NCBI RefSeq assembly: GCF_010894455.1
Contig: NZ_JAAIXY010000002.1
Coordinates: forward strand, 186,001 to 250,000
DNA length: 64,000 nucleotides
Reading direction: 5' to 3'
DNA from: Myxococcus eversor
Lineage (GTDB): Bacteria; Myxococcota; Myxococcia; Myxococcales; Myxococcaceae
This document shows positions 1-8,442 of this stretch, in pieces. The notes beneath the pieces are model-generated. The model was not told the DNA's origin and ran no database searches. It worked only from the letters and a program-made list of their open reading frames with translations. Made by a program: the position numbers and the translations under genes. How positions within the stretch are numbered: the stretch's first letter is position 1; each line of letters begins with the position of its first letter.

Positions 1-1600
1 GCGCGTCTTTGGTGCCCACCACGTCCGTCACCGCGCCGCCCGCGCCCACCCGCACGCCCAGCTCCATCAGGCGCTGGCCGTCGTTCGGCTCGACGAAGCG
101 CGAACACGGGAAGAACGACGACACCCAACCCTCCACCGCGAGCCGCTCCTTCAGCGTCGGTCCGCTGCCCGCTTCCATCAGGTTCTTCAACTGCGCCAGC
201 CGCACCGGAGGCGGCGGTGGAAGCCGGCGCACCGGCAGGGGCGGCACCACCACGTTGACCGGTGGGCCCGGGTCCAGTTGGAAGGCCGCCACGCCGTCCT
301 CATCCGTCACGCCGCGCACGCCCTCGTCGCGAGCATCCCACGCGCGCGTCACCGTCAGCTCCGCCCCCGGCAGCACCCGCCCGTCCGGCGTGGTGGCGCG
401 CAGGTACACGCGGTTGCTGAAGCCATCCACCAGCCCGTCCTCCAGCTCCGTCACCGAGGAGATGGCGAGCGCGTCCTCGGAGAGCAGCAGCGCAGCGCCG
501 CTCACCACCCGGTCTCCAGCGGCGTCCTTCGCCGACACGCGCGCGGACAGCGTCACCTGGCCCCGCAAGTCATCGGGCACGCGCGGCAGCGCCACTCGGA
601 AGCGCCCCGACGCATCCGTGCGGGCATTGGGAGGCAGTCCTCCCGAGTTCCATTCCGGAGGCGGCGGCCACTCCCCGGAGACGTTCCATCCAAGCTCCAC
701 CTCCGCGTCCGTCACCGGAGCGCCCGACGCGTACACCACCTGGCCTTCCAGCTCCGGCGTCTCCCCCGCGCGCCAGTAGGGCCGGGGGCTGGACGCCTCC
801 ACTCGGAAGCGCGGCAGCGTGAAGGGCTTCACCTGGAAGGTCGCCTGGGCCTGGGTGCTCCCGCTGCGCCACTCCAGCGTCCACTCACCGACGGGCGCGC
901 CCCGGTCCAACGGGAAGCTGCCGGCCACGACGCCCCACGGTCCCGCGGGCGCCCGCTCCTCCAACACCGTCTCTCCCGTCGCGTCCTTCAGGAACCACGT
1001 CCCGGGCCGCCCATCCAGCGGAGACAGGTCCTTCGCGCGCAGCACCACGGCGCGGAAGCGCACCTCGTTGCCGGGCTCGTACAGCGGCCGGTCCGTCAGC
1101 ACGTGCGCCACCGCCGGCGCGTAGAGGGGCAGCGCCGCCTCCACCGTGTCAGTGCCCAGCGGCGTGGTGAGCCGCGCGAGCAGCTTGTAGTCACCGTCCG
1201 GCACTTCGGGCAGCTTCACCTGGGCCGTCAGCGAGTCGTCGGGCGAGCGCGTCCACGGGAAGTCCTTCTCGGCCTCCAGGGCCGTCTGCTTCCCCTCGGC
1301 ATCCACCAGGAACAGCTCCGGCGTGCCCCGCCGCACCCGCGCGCTCATCAATTGGCCGCGTGCGTCAGGCGCATGGGCGTCCGCCCAGACGACCACGCTC
1401 CCAGCAAGCCCGCGCCCCAGCCCATGGGCATCCACGCCCACCGTCTGGCGGAACTGCCCGTCCGGACACTCGGGCACCTTCACCCCGCGAAACACCCAGG
1501 CGGTCAGGCACACGTCCCACGCCGCGAAGGCCCAGACGCCCACCAGCAGCAAGGCCGCCAGCCCACCCCGCTTCGCCCCACGGCGGAAACGCTCTGTCAT
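1..1600 (-). CDS. Alpha-2-macroglobulin-like MG-domain protein, 5' part (runs off left edge)
   Basis: The reverse-strand frame is open from an ATG at 1600 to the window edge, about 533 codons, so only the N-terminal part is seen. The start follows a GGGGAGG ribosome-binding site by about 5 bases. An N-terminal hydrophobic stretch (about residues 10-32) suggests a membrane anchor with the rest outside the inner membrane. Around residue 168 is the MG2-type motif TDRPLYEPGNEVRFRAV, typical of alpha-2-macroglobulin-family proteins, followed by more beta-rich Ig-like repeats. In the family such proteins trap proteases or act as envelope structural proteins. The bait region and any thioester motif would lie outside the window, so protease trapping cannot be judged. 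It is divergent from the next gene, with 99 bp between starts. Confidence 0.8.
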   Translation of the reverse strand, partial: MTERFRRGAKRGGLAALLLVGVWAFAAWDVCLTAWVFRGVKVPECPDGQFRQTVGVDAHGLGRGLAGSVVVWADAHAPDARGQLMSARVRRGTPELFLVDAEGKQTALEAEKDFPWTRSPDDSLTAQVKLPEVPDGDYKLLARLTTPLGTDTVEAALPLYAPAVAHVLTDRPLYEPGNEVRFRAVVLRAKDLSPLDGRPGTWFLKDATGETVLEERAPAGPWGVVAGSFPLDRGAPVGEWTLEWRSGSTQAQATFQVKPFTLPRFRVEASSPRPYWRAGETPELEGQVVYASGAPVTDAEVELGWNVSGEWPPPPEWNSGGLPPNARTDASGRFRVALPRVPDDLRGQVTLSARVSAKDAAGDRVVSGAALLLSEDALAISSVTELEDGLVDGFSNRVYLRATTPDGRVLPGAELTVTRAWDARDEGVRGVTDEDGVAAFQLDPGPPVNVVVPPLPVRRLPPPPPVRLAQLKNLMEAGSGPTLKERLAVEGWVSSFFPCSRFVEPNDGQRLMELGVRVGAGGAVTDVVGTKDA

Positions 1601-1699
1601 GCATCCTCCCCGAAGCCGCACTCTATGTCGGGATGCCCCCTGACTGCCGAGCCCCCTTCTTCGCGCGACCGCCGCCGGTGCGATAGCGTGCCGCGCCCC

Positions 1700-2899
1700 A
1701 TGCCTTCGTCGCCCAATCCCCGAGTGACCCGTCCTCCCGCGGATGCCCTGCCCTCTCGATTGGAGGCATTGCTGGAGTCGCTCACGGACCGGCACCTCGC
1801 GGACCGCCTCACGCACGTCCACCGCGCGGCGGCGGTGGCCATCGACCGGCTCGGCCACCTGAGCATCGCCAAGTACGAGCCCACCACCCTGGAGTCGGAC
1901 GGCGGCGCGGACCTGGCCCTCTGGGAGACCATGGCCCCCGCCATTGGCGACACCCTCGTGGGCGTCAACCAGCTCGTCAGCGCCATCCACCAGCAGTTCC
2001 CCCCGCCCGCGCGCGCCGCGAGCACCACGGACACCGGCTGGGCTCCTCCCCCCGCCAGCTCCGACGAGCGACTGGCGCAGGAGGTGGAGGTGGTGCTCCA
2101 CGCCACCGCGGAGCTCTTGTCCAAGCGGGTGTCGGAGCTGGGCCAGCAGATGCGAAAGCCGGAGGTCGTCAGCGACCGCTGGACGCTGATGGCCAAGCTC
2201 CAGGCGTTCCGCGCCGACTTCCGCGTGCGCATCGGCGACCTCGTCTACCTGACGGCGGCGGCCTTCGAGGACGTGCGCCGCGAGGACGTGGTGCCCGGCT
2301 ACGTGCACCAGGTGGGCGCGCGCTCGGCGCTGCGCGGGGCGGCGGCGGACCTGCGCCGCTCGCTGCAAGGACGGCTGGAGCGCGCGACGAAGGCGGAGGC
2401 CCCGTCGCGGCCCGCCCTGGCCCGTCAGATGGCGGAGAGCGTGTCGGCCTTCATCACCCTGCCCGCCTCGGTGGCGCTGCGCACGCCGCAGAAGCACCAT
2501 GTGCTCACCTTCCGCGCGCACCTCCAGGAAGCGGCCGGACAAGGCGAGCTGGCGGCGGATGTGCTGTCCTCGCACGTCGAGCCCTTCCTCTCCTTCCTGG
2601 AAGAGGCCATGGACGAGGTGACGCGCACGTGGCTCATCGTGCATGACCGCGAGCTGTGGGCGTCATGCGGCGCCAAGCTGGAGCAGGCGGACATGCACCT
2701 GACGCTCGGCTCGCCCGGCGCGGCGCGCGTGCTGGCGGACGCGGTGGACACGGCGGCGGCGCTGTACGGCCGCTCGGCGCCGTTCGACGGCTTCCTGCGC
2801 AAGGCGCGACAGGAGGCCGCCGAGGGACTGGATGAGGCGAACTCGCTGGGGCTGCTGGAGCGCTTCCGGGAGCGCCTCGCGGCCCTGCCCTTCAGCTAG
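1700..2899 (+). CDS. Conserved hypothetical protein, helical
   Basis: A 399-residue soluble protein with no signal peptide or membrane segment. It is Ala/Leu/Arg/Glu-rich and predicted by eye to be almost wholly alpha-helical, with a Pro/Ser/Thr-rich break near residues 105-120. I do not recognise a family or catalytic motif. The reading frame is open much further upstream, but the ATG at 1700 is preferred: the protein character changes there from basic, low-complexity sequence to ordinary helical sequence. An in-frame ATG at 1626 is an alternative. Third codon positions are strongly G/C. It is divergent from the MG-domain protein and followed by a convergent small gene 12 bp away. Confidence 0.75.
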   Translation: MPSSPNPRVTRPPADALPSRLEALLESLTDRHLADRLTHVHRAAAVAIDRLGHLSIAKYEPTTLESDGGADLALWETMAPAIGDTLVGVNQLVSAIHQQFPPPARAASTTDTGWAPPPASSDERLAQEVEVVLHATAELLSKRVSELGQQMRKPEVVSDRWTLMAKLQAFRADFRVRIGDLVYLTAAAFEDVRREDVVPGYVHQVGARSALRGAAADLRRSLQGRLERATKAEAPSRPALARQMAESVSAFITLPASVALRTPQKHHVLTFRAHLQEAAGQGELAADVLSSHVEPFLSFLEEAMDEVTRTWLIVHDRELWASCGAKLEQADMHLTLGSPGAARVLADAVDTAAALYGRSAPFDGFLRKARQEAAEGLDEANSLGLLERFRERLAALPFS

Positions 2900-2911
2900 G
2901 CACCCGCGCGC

Positions 2912-3190
2912 CTACTTCTTCGTGTCGGCGGGCAGCGCGGGAGGCTCGGCCTTCGGCGGCAGCACGCGCAGCTCGTTGAAGCGCTCGGCCAGCGTCACGG
3001 GCGTCATCTCCTCCTGCCACTGCTTGGGGTTGGTGTTCCAGCCGAAGTCCGCCGGCACCTTGCCGCCACCCTGGTTCTTGTAGCCGATCATGTCCGGGAA
3101 CAGCGTGGACCAGCGGCCCGCCGGGTCCGGCTCCTTGGTGATGTACTGCCGGTTGGCGGGGATGAGGAAGGGCTTGCTCGCGTCGCTCAT
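2912..3190 (-). CDS. Small hypothetical protein (92 aa)
   Basis: A 92-residue soluble protein rich in Pro, Trp and Lys, beginning MSDASKPFLIPANRQYITKE, with no signal peptide. A GGGGAGG ribosome-binding site lies about 10 bases before the ATG. The composition (four Trp, ordered mixed-charge sequence) looks like a real folded protein rather than a shadow frame. No family is recognised. It is convergent with the 1700-2899 gene. Confidence 0.6.
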   Translation of the reverse strand: MSDASKPFLIPANRQYITKEPDPAGRWSTLFPDMIGYKNQGGGKVPADFGWNTNPKQWQEEMTPVTLAERFNELRVLPPKAEPPALPADTKK

Positions 3191-3293
3191 GGGACCAAAG
3201 CCTCCCCGAAACCCGCCCGCAAGGGTAGTGGGAAGCCACGGTGACTGCGCCTGAAGGCCCGGTCCCCGGACATCACCTCTGGAAACGAAGTCC

Positions 3294-3491
3294 TCAGGCG
3301 GCCTTCCGGGCCTTCACCCGGCGCACGGGGGGCAGCACCCGGGGGCCCATCGCGAAGACGGCCGCGAAGAAGCGCGCCTGGGCCTCGCTCCGGTAGCGGT
3401 AGCGCCGCACCTCGCCCTCCGACGTGACGACCTCCACGCCCCAGCCCTTCTTCTCCTCGCTCACGTCCACGCGCTCCACGCCACCGCCCAT
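3294..3491 (-). CDS. Small hypothetical protein (65 aa)
   Basis: A 65-residue protein with an alternating beta-type pattern (GWGVEVVTSEGEVRRYRYRS) followed by a short helix and a basic tail ending VKARKAA. The ATG is preceded by GAGGGGGAC, a good ribosome-binding site. The N-terminal half resembles a small beta-sheet; the basic C-terminus might contact nucleic acid, but that is only a guess. The next gene is divergent at 3734, leaving 242 bp that presumably hold both promoters; no other feature is visible in that gap. Confidence 0.5.
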   Translation of the reverse strand: MGGGVERVDVSEEKKGWGVEVVTSEGEVRRYRYRSEAQARFFAAVFAMGPRVLPPVRRVKARKAA

Positions 3492-3733
3492 GCCGTCCCC
3501 CTCGGTTCTTCCTGACGCCCTTGAAGATCAATCCACGTGCCAGTCAGGCCACGAGGATGCCCGGGGTTGCGGTGTCCACCGGACGTCAGTCGGGTGCGAG
3601 GCGGTAAGGAATGCAGGCCGCGCCCGCCTGCTCGCCTGCTTGGAGGGCGATAGGGGGCCGTGCCCTACAGGGAGAGGCTCACGGCCGGGAGCGGTCTGCT
3701 TGTGCCGCGCGATTCCTGCGTTAACTCAAAGGT

Positions 3734-3943
3734 ATGACTGAATTCGAGAGCAACCTCGGCGAGCGATTCGCCGAATTCGTCCTTCCCGACGGCTGCGTGC
3801 TCTGCGGAGGAGCCGTGAACGTGCGCGCCAGCCCCTCCGGGGCGCACAGCTACTGCGCCCACTGCCACTGGCTGTCCAAGCCTCGCATGCGCGTGAAGGA
3901 CAACGGCGTGGAGCTGTCCTTCGGCATGGCGGCGACGGCCTGA
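3734..3943 (+). CDS. Small double-CxxC protein, probable zinc ribbon
   Basis: A 69-residue protein with two CxxC pairs, CVLCGG near residue 21 and CAHCHW near residue 42, about 18 residues apart. This spacing is typical of a treble-clef or zinc-ribbon metal site. There is no signal peptide, so it is probably cytoplasmic. Comparable small zinc-ribbon proteins are often nucleic-acid or protein adaptors; nothing here shows which. The ATG follows AAAGGT at short distance. It is isolated between divergent and convergent neighbours. Confidence 0.6.
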   Translation: MTEFESNLGERFAEFVLPDGCVLCGGAVNVRASPSGAHSYCAHCHWLSKPRMRVKDNGVELSFGMAATA

Positions 3944-4006
3944 CGTCCCCTCGCGCGTCGAGCCCCATGAGGCTCGACGCGCCCCTTCACTTCACCCTGG
4001 CCTGGC

Positions 4007-4399
4007 TCAATTCGCCGAGCAGGCCCAGACCCCTTGAATGGTGCAGAAGCAGTTTCCGACCCGCCGGTTGATGCAGCACGAGCGCGTGCCGCTGCCCGCG
4101 GGAGAGCAGGGCTTGCCCGCCACCGTCGAACAGGCGCTGTTCGGCTGCAGGCAGATGGACGGCGGTGAGGTGAAGCAGATGTTGTGGAAGCCGTCGCACT
4201 CGACGGACTCACCTGGATAGGTGTTGCACGTGTTGCCCTCGCACGACACCGTCGTCCCGTTGGGACACGTCGTCGTACAGGTGACGAGCGCGCTCTCCTC
4301 TTGAGTCAGAGGCTCCTGCGCCTCGATGGCTCCGGTTCCACCACAGGCCAGCAGACCAGACACGACCAGCGCCGACAGCACCGTCAGGGACAGCTTCAT
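4007..4399 (-). CDS. Cys-rich secreted lipoprotein (130 aa)
   Basis: The start at 4399 gives a textbook type II signal peptide, MKLSLTVLSALVVSGLLAC, with the lipobox Cys at residue 19. The frame is open 33 bases further upstream, but that would bury the signal. The mature protein carries more than a dozen Cys residues, many paired closely (for example RSCCINRR and GNCFCTI), so several disulfides are likely in an exported protein. No catalytic motif is seen. Small Cys-rich lipoproteins recur in this window (46608-47259), which fits the enlarged surface-lipoprotein repertoire of myxobacteria. Function unknown. Confidence 0.7.
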   Translation of the reverse strand: MKLSLTVLSALVVSGLLACGGTGAIEAQEPLTQEESALVTCTTTCPNGTTVSCEGNTCNTYPGESVECDGFHNICFTSPPSICLQPNSACSTVAGKPCSPAGSGTRSCCINRRVGNCFCTIQGVWACSAN

Positions 4400-4581
4400 G
4401 GTGGAGCTCTCTTTCAGCGAAGGATGGGCCATGGCCCATCACGCACACCGTGCGCGCTGGAGAGGGATTGAAGCATGACCCGCGTGGGCTTTGTCAGGCG
4501 TGGGCCTGGAACCCACCGTGGCATCCGCCATTCAATTTCATGATTCCGGGCAGAGCGGACCCGAAATGGGGCACCCGGGCC

Positions 4582-5250
4582 TCACCTTCGCGGAGCTTCG
4601 GCTTCGTCGAGGCCGGGACCTTCCAGCGTGCGCCCGGAGTCGGTCGCCTCGCGCGCGGGTGCGGGGGGCAGGCCCTGCGCGGAGAGCAGCAGGGACAGGA
4701 GCGCGGCCTGCTCGGCGTCACCGAGTACGTGAATCGTCTCCGGCAGGCTGAGGGAGACGGAGGTCGGCTCACCGCCCGCGTCGGGCTGACAGGTGCGCCA
4801 ACCGGTGTAGCGGCCCCCGGCCACCGTCATGGAGTAGCTGCAGCCGCCCACGTCGCCGGTAATGCCCACGGGGGAGAGGACGAGCGAGGTGGGCCAGTTC
4901 GCGAGTTCGCCATCCACGCGCAGGCCCGGCTCGGAGGACATGCGGGAGAGCTCCAGCCGGCTGTCCTCCACGCCCACGCGTCCGACGATGGGGCCGGTGC
5001 GCCAGCGCAGGTCCACGTCGCCGCCGCGCAGTCGGCCCTTGAGGGAAGTGGAGGTGCGTCGCAGGTCGAAGCCTCCACCGCGCACGGTGTCGCGGCTCAG
5101 GGAGACGGTGAGGGATTGGTCGCCCACCTGGAGGCGGATGGGACCGCCGCGTTCTGAGACGGCGAGCTGAGCGCTGGCGGGCGTGGCGAGCCCTAGCGAC
5201 AGCAGCAGCGCGCCGAGCGCTCCTCGGGGTCCGGATTCAGGGCGTGACAC
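4582..5250 (-). CDS. Secreted hypothetical protein
   Basis: About 222 residues. The GTG at 5250 is chosen because GCAGGTG sits about 5 bases upstream; a GTG at 5277 in the same frame is the alternative. The N-terminus has a signal peptide ending in an AxA-type site (TPASA before QLAVS). The mature part is beta-rich with repeated 'G-x-V/I-x-L-x-R' patterns, resembling a beta-sandwich or barrel repeat that alternates basic and acidic strands. No family is recognised. The C-terminal 40 residues are Glu/Pro/Ala-rich and probably disordered. Confidence 0.6.
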   Translation of the reverse strand: MSRPESGPRGALGALLLSLGLATPASAQLAVSERGGPIRLQVGDQSLTVSLSRDTVRGGGFDLRRTSTSLKGRLRGGDVDLRWRTGPIVGRVGVEDSRLELSRMSSEPGLRVDGELANWPTSLVLSPVGITGDVGGCSYSMTVAGGRYTGWRTCQPDAGGEPTSVSLSLPETIHVLGDAEQAALLSLLLSAQGLPPAPAREATDSGRTLEGPGLDEAEAPRR

Positions 5251-5362
5251 GGGGACACCTGCCTTTCCTCTGGGCACTGGAGGAAAGGTAGGGTCTCAAG
5301 CCCGGGGCGGGCATGGCCGTGCGCCCCGGGGGCTCGCATGGAGGGACGTGGGGCGGCGGGGC

Positions 5363-6217
5363 TCAGTGGAGTCCGTCGGTGCCGGGGGCGCCGCCGGCCG
5401 TGAGCGCGGGGTCGTCCTTCTTCCGCTCCTGGATGTCCCAGGCGTCGCCATCCTCGTAGCCCCACTCGTCGACGTCGACGCGATAGTTGCGGAACGAGAT
5501 GATTCGCCCGCGGCAGATGCGCTCCTGCCAGTTCCCCTGGTCCACGGAGCGCTCCGCGCGGGAGAGCAGCTCACGCATCAGCCAGTCGGGAACGATGGCG
5601 CGGTCCGACGGGTAGGCGAAGCGGAACAAGAGCAGGTGGGAGAGGAGGACCTCCCAGTAGCGGTCGAAGCGCCGCAGCAGACGCTCCCAGTCGAACGTGG
5701 CGCCCGTCTTGAGGAGCAGGTGGGTGAGTTCGTGGCCGTCGAAGCGTTCGCGCTCGAGGACGAACGCCTTGCTCCAGAAAATCTCTTCGGCGGGAGGGAC
5801 GCGGCACGGGCAGCCCAGCACCTGGGCGGGGACGGAGTGCTCGAACCACGCCTCGTCGATGGCGGTGATGCCATTGCCGGAGCTGTAGATGAGGTCGACG
5901 AGGAAGTCCGCCCAGAAGGCCTTGTGGAGCCAGCCGTGGACTTCGCTCTCGGTGCGCCACTCGTTGCGCGAGAGGAGTTCGATGGCGCGGTCCGCGTCCT
6001 TGCGGTGGAGGAAGAGGTCCAGGTCCTTGGTGTCGCGATAGATGCCCGTGTAGTGAGCGAAGGCATAGGCGCCGCCCACGAGGAAGGGGATGTCAGCGTC
6101 GGAAAGCAGTTGGATGGCGTAGGTGCGCGCGCCCAGCTCCGCCACGGAGCGCCGCACTTCCATCCGCCTCGGGTCTCCTCCGGGTGCCCCGGAGGCCTTC
6201 GGTGGTTGCTCGGCCAT
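5363..6217 (-). CDS. Nucleotidyltransferase-fold protein (AbiEii/MNT-like)
   Basis: A 284-residue soluble protein. Residues about 33-70 contain FLVGGAYAFAHYTG followed by DTKDLDLFL, the GG...DxD arrangement of the polymerase-beta-like nucleotidyltransferase fold. The usual GS is replaced by GGA, while both metal-binding Asp residues are retained. The rest is helical and rich in Trp, Phe and His. Family members transfer nucleotides to proteins, RNA or small molecules, and some are toxin or abortive-infection proteins; the substrate here cannot be deduced. There is no adjacent HEPN or AbiEi-type partner. An in-frame ATG at 6163 with a nearby GAGG is an alternative start. It lies 86 bp downstream of the 6304-6894 gene on the same strand. 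Confidence 0.7.
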   Translation of the reverse strand: MAEQPPKASGAPGGDPRRMEVRRSVAELGARTYAIQLLSDADIPFLVGGAYAFAHYTGIYRDTKDLDLFLHRKDADRAIELLSRNEWRTESEVHGWLHKAFWADFLVDLIYSSGNGITAIDEAWFEHSVPAQVLGCPCRVPPAEEIFWSKAFVLERERFDGHELTHLLLKTGATFDWERLLRRFDRYWEVLLSHLLLFRFAYPSDRAIVPDWLMRELLSRAERSVDQGNWQERICRGRIISFRNYRVDVDEWGYEDGDAWDIQERKKDDPALTAGGAPGTDGLH

Positions 6218-6303
6218 GAGGGAAGATAGGTGGGCAGAGCCGGCACGTCAGCGAGCCGTCCGCGTACCCGCCCGAAGGGCAGCCGAGCGGGCGTGGATTC
6301 GCC

Positions 6304-6894
6304 TCAGTCGGCTGACTCGTCCGCCGGGGCAGGTGCGGCCTTGGCGGCCAGGGACATCGGGTAGATGGCGCGGACGTTGACGCGGTAGTGGTAGGCCACG
6401 AGATGGGGCTCACCGTTGATGAGGATGAGCACTTGGCGCGGGGGCTCGGGCTGACGGTCGACCCAGGCCCGCGCCTGCTCGACTGTGTCGAATGTGGCGA
6501 CGGGTGGGGGGAGCCCTTCCTGTTCCAGATCCTGGAGATAGAACTCGAGCACGGGGCTCGGGGGGAGGTAACGGAGGTCTTTGTCCCGGAAGTGGACCAC
6601 GTTGAAGTACTCACCTCCAACCAGCACCTTAGCGCCGTTGAGCGGGGCCGGATGCGCCAGGAGCCAGGCCATCGCTTCGTTACGCGTGGCAAAGCTCGCG
6701 GAGACGAGCGGAGGGGCACGAACATCCAGGCTCTGGCGGTAGTCATCGACGGCCTCCGCCTGCCCGGTCTCGAAGATGAACTCGAACACGTCCATCGCGG
6801 TGTTCAACTTCTCCTTCTCCTCGGGAGAATCGCTCTCTTCGAGAAGACGGCCCAGCACTTCCTGAACCTCCAGCAGCTTCATTCCGGGCGTCAT
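6304..6894 (-). CDS. Hypothetical protein, possible partner/immunity protein of the upstream lipoprotein
   Basis: A 196-residue soluble acidic protein. Its ATG at 6894 overlaps the stop codon of the upstream lipoprotein gene as ATGA, indicating translational coupling. Residues about 1-40 are helical and charged (EEKEKL). The rest has two similar halves: each has a Thr/Ser-Phe-x-Thr-x-x-x-A-x-A-W segment (SFATRNEAMAWLLAH, then TFDTVEQARAWVDRQ) followed by a beta segment ending in an aromatic-rich strand. This internal duplication suggests two related subdomains. Small cytoplasmic proteins placed directly behind a toxin-type lipoprotein are often immunity proteins, but here that is inference from position only. 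No database family is recognised. Confidence 0.65.
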   Translation of the reverse strand: MTPGMKLLEVQEVLGRLLEESDSPEEKEKLNTAMDVFEFIFETGQAEAVDDYRQSLDVRAPPLVSASFATRNEAMAWLLAHPAPLNGAKVLVGGEYFNVVHFRDKDLRYLPPSPVLEFYLQDLEQEGLPPPVATFDTVEQARAWVDRQPEPPRQVLILINGEPHLVAYHYRVNVRAIYPMSLAAKAAPAPADESAD

Positions 6895-7514
6895 CGAGCA
6901 GCCTCCGTCATCAGGGACTCCGCTTGCACTGGGGTCTCGGCCACCAAGAGAGCTGGGGCGAGAACGAGAAGACCTGCGCCCATGGAAACCACGACGAAGG
7001 CCACCCCTGCGATGACGAGCACGCTCCCCATGAGGACACGCGTCCGGTTGCGCTTCAGCCATTCCACTGCGTCGTCCGTCGCCGCGAACTCCTTCTGCTG
7101 CAATCGCTCCAGCTCTTTGCAGTCCCGAAGGGGCTGAGCGCAACGCTCCTCACAGAATTCCTGCTTGCCGCCCTTCTTCCTTCCTCTTGAAGTGATGTGT
7201 CCGTATCCCGATGCCAAAGGACGAGACATGCATTCACGAACGCACTCGCGATTCTCCGCGTCGCAGTCACGCGGTCGACTCACGACTGACGTCGCTCGCA
7301 AGCGTGAGCGAGCCCCCTGGCGCGGCAGGTCGTACCCCTCGGCCGGCTCCCACGCATGAGTCACAGCACCATCCTGCTGCTCCCGGATGACCAGCACGAG
7401 CCGCTGAAGCTCGGTGGCGCTCTCGGGTGCCACCTGTCTGGACGAGCCACAGGCCACGAACGCCACGCCCACGAACAGGGCGACAAGCTGCTCTGAAAAT
7501 CGATAGGTCTTCAC
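6891..7514 (-). CDS. Myxobacterial Cys-motif lipoprotein with C-terminal membrane helices
   Basis: A 207-residue protein starting at GTG 7514, with GAGGG just upstream. It has a type II signal peptide (lipobox Cys at residue 22), a central Cys-patterned segment (CDAENRECVRECMSRPL, GYGHIT, then KQEFCEERCAQPLRDCKEL) and a hydrophobic C-terminal part (VLMGSVLVIAGVAFVVVSMG and on) able to form two short membrane helices. From memory this pattern marks a paralogous lipoprotein family common in myxobacteria; this is recall, not a search. It resembles the carrier part of polymorphic-toxin lipoproteins, but no toxin domain follows. It sits 22 bp after the permease gene and is coupled by ATGA to the next gene. 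Confidence 0.7.
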   Translation of the reverse strand: MKTYRFSEQLVALFVGVAFVACGSSRQVAPESATELQRLVLVIREQQDGAVTHAWEPAEGYDLPRQGARSRLRATSVVSRPRDCDAENRECVRECMSRPLASGYGHITSRGRKKGGKQEFCEERCAQPLRDCKELERLQQKEFAATDDAVEWLKRNRTRVLMGSVLVIAGVAFVVVSMGAGLLVLAPALLVAETPVQAESLMTEAAR

Positions 7515-7536
7515 ACACCCTCGCCAGACAGGTCCA

Positions 7537-8442
7537 TCACCGCACCAGCCACAACATCAGGGGCGCGGTGACGAAGGACAGTGGAATCCCCACACCCACC
7601 ATCAGCACCGCCAGGTCCGGGTCCAGCCGATGTTCGGCCGCGAGAATCGCCGCGCTCACCATGGGCGCCATCGCCGCCTGGAGCACCGTCGCCTGCACCA
7701 CCACCGGCGACAACCCCGGCAACGCCCACAGCCCCAACATCACCACGCCCGGCACCAGCACCAGCTTGTAGAACAACCCCAACGACAACGCCGGCAGTCG
7801 CGCCTTCACCCCCGACAGCCGCAACTGCAATCCCACTGAGAACAACGCCAGCGGCGTCAACAACGCCCCCAACCGCTCCAGCACCGACTCCACCCAGACC
7901 GGATACCCCACCGGCCGCAACAGCAACGACACCACCAACGCCACGAACGGAGGGAACGTCGCCACCTTCCTCGCCAACACGCTCAGCGGCAGCTCCGCCC
8001 CCGCGCTCGCTCGCGTCGCCGCCAGCGTCGCCAACGTGGACAACACCAGGAACGAGCCGAGCTGGTCCGCCACCACCGCCACCGCCAGCCCCTCCGAACC
8101 CAGCAGCGCCTCCGCCATCGGCAGCCCGACGAACGCCGTGTTGCCCAACCCCGCCGTCAACACCAGCGCCGCCACCGACTCCTTCCCCAACCCCAATCGA
8201 GGCCCCAGCCACCGGAAGAACGGCCCCGCCGCCAGGTAGTACAGCCACGGCACCACCGCGGCCACCAACAGCGATGGCACGAACTCCAGCCGGTGCATCA
8301 CCCGCAACACCAACGCCGGCAGCGCCACGTACAGCACGAACGTGTTGAACGGCCCCGCCGAGCCCTCGGGGAACTTCCCACTGCGCCGGGCCAACACCCC
8401 CAGCACCAGACACGTCCCCAACAACCCGATGACCTGACTCAT
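7537..8442 (-). CDS. AEC-family transporter (auxin efflux carrier-like permease)
   Basis: A 301-residue integral membrane protein with about ten hydrophobic helices in two halves, the layout of the AEC (auxin efflux carrier/malonate permease-like) family. Family-typical features include the N-terminal ARRSGKFP loop, the GNTAFVGLPM segment near residue 100 and AAMAPMVSAAILA in the second half. Such permeases move organic or amino-acid anions by secondary transport; the substrate is unknown here. The ATG overlaps the stop of the LysR regulator gene as ATGA, so the regulator and permease are translated together. Confidence 0.85.
   Translation of the reverse strand: MSQVIGLLGTCLVLGVLARRSGKFPEGSAGPFNTFVLYVALPALVLRVMHRLEFVPSLLVAAVVPWLYYLAAGPFFRWLGPRLGLGKESVAALVLTAGLGNTAFVGLPMAEALLGSEGLAVAVVADQLGSFLVLSTLATLAATRASAGAELPLSVLARKVATFPPFVALVVSLLLRPVGYPVWVESVLERLGALLTPLALFSVGLQLRLSGVKARLPALSLGLFYKLVLVPGVVMLGLWALPGLSPVVVQATVLQAAMAPMVSAAILAAEHRLDPDLAVLMVGVGIPLSFVTAPLMLWLVR

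Noticed and set aside
278..1625. Forward frame upstream of the 1700 gene start
   Set aside because: It is antisense to the MG-domain protein and only fuses with the real downstream gene because no stop intervenes; the protein-like sequence begins near 1700.
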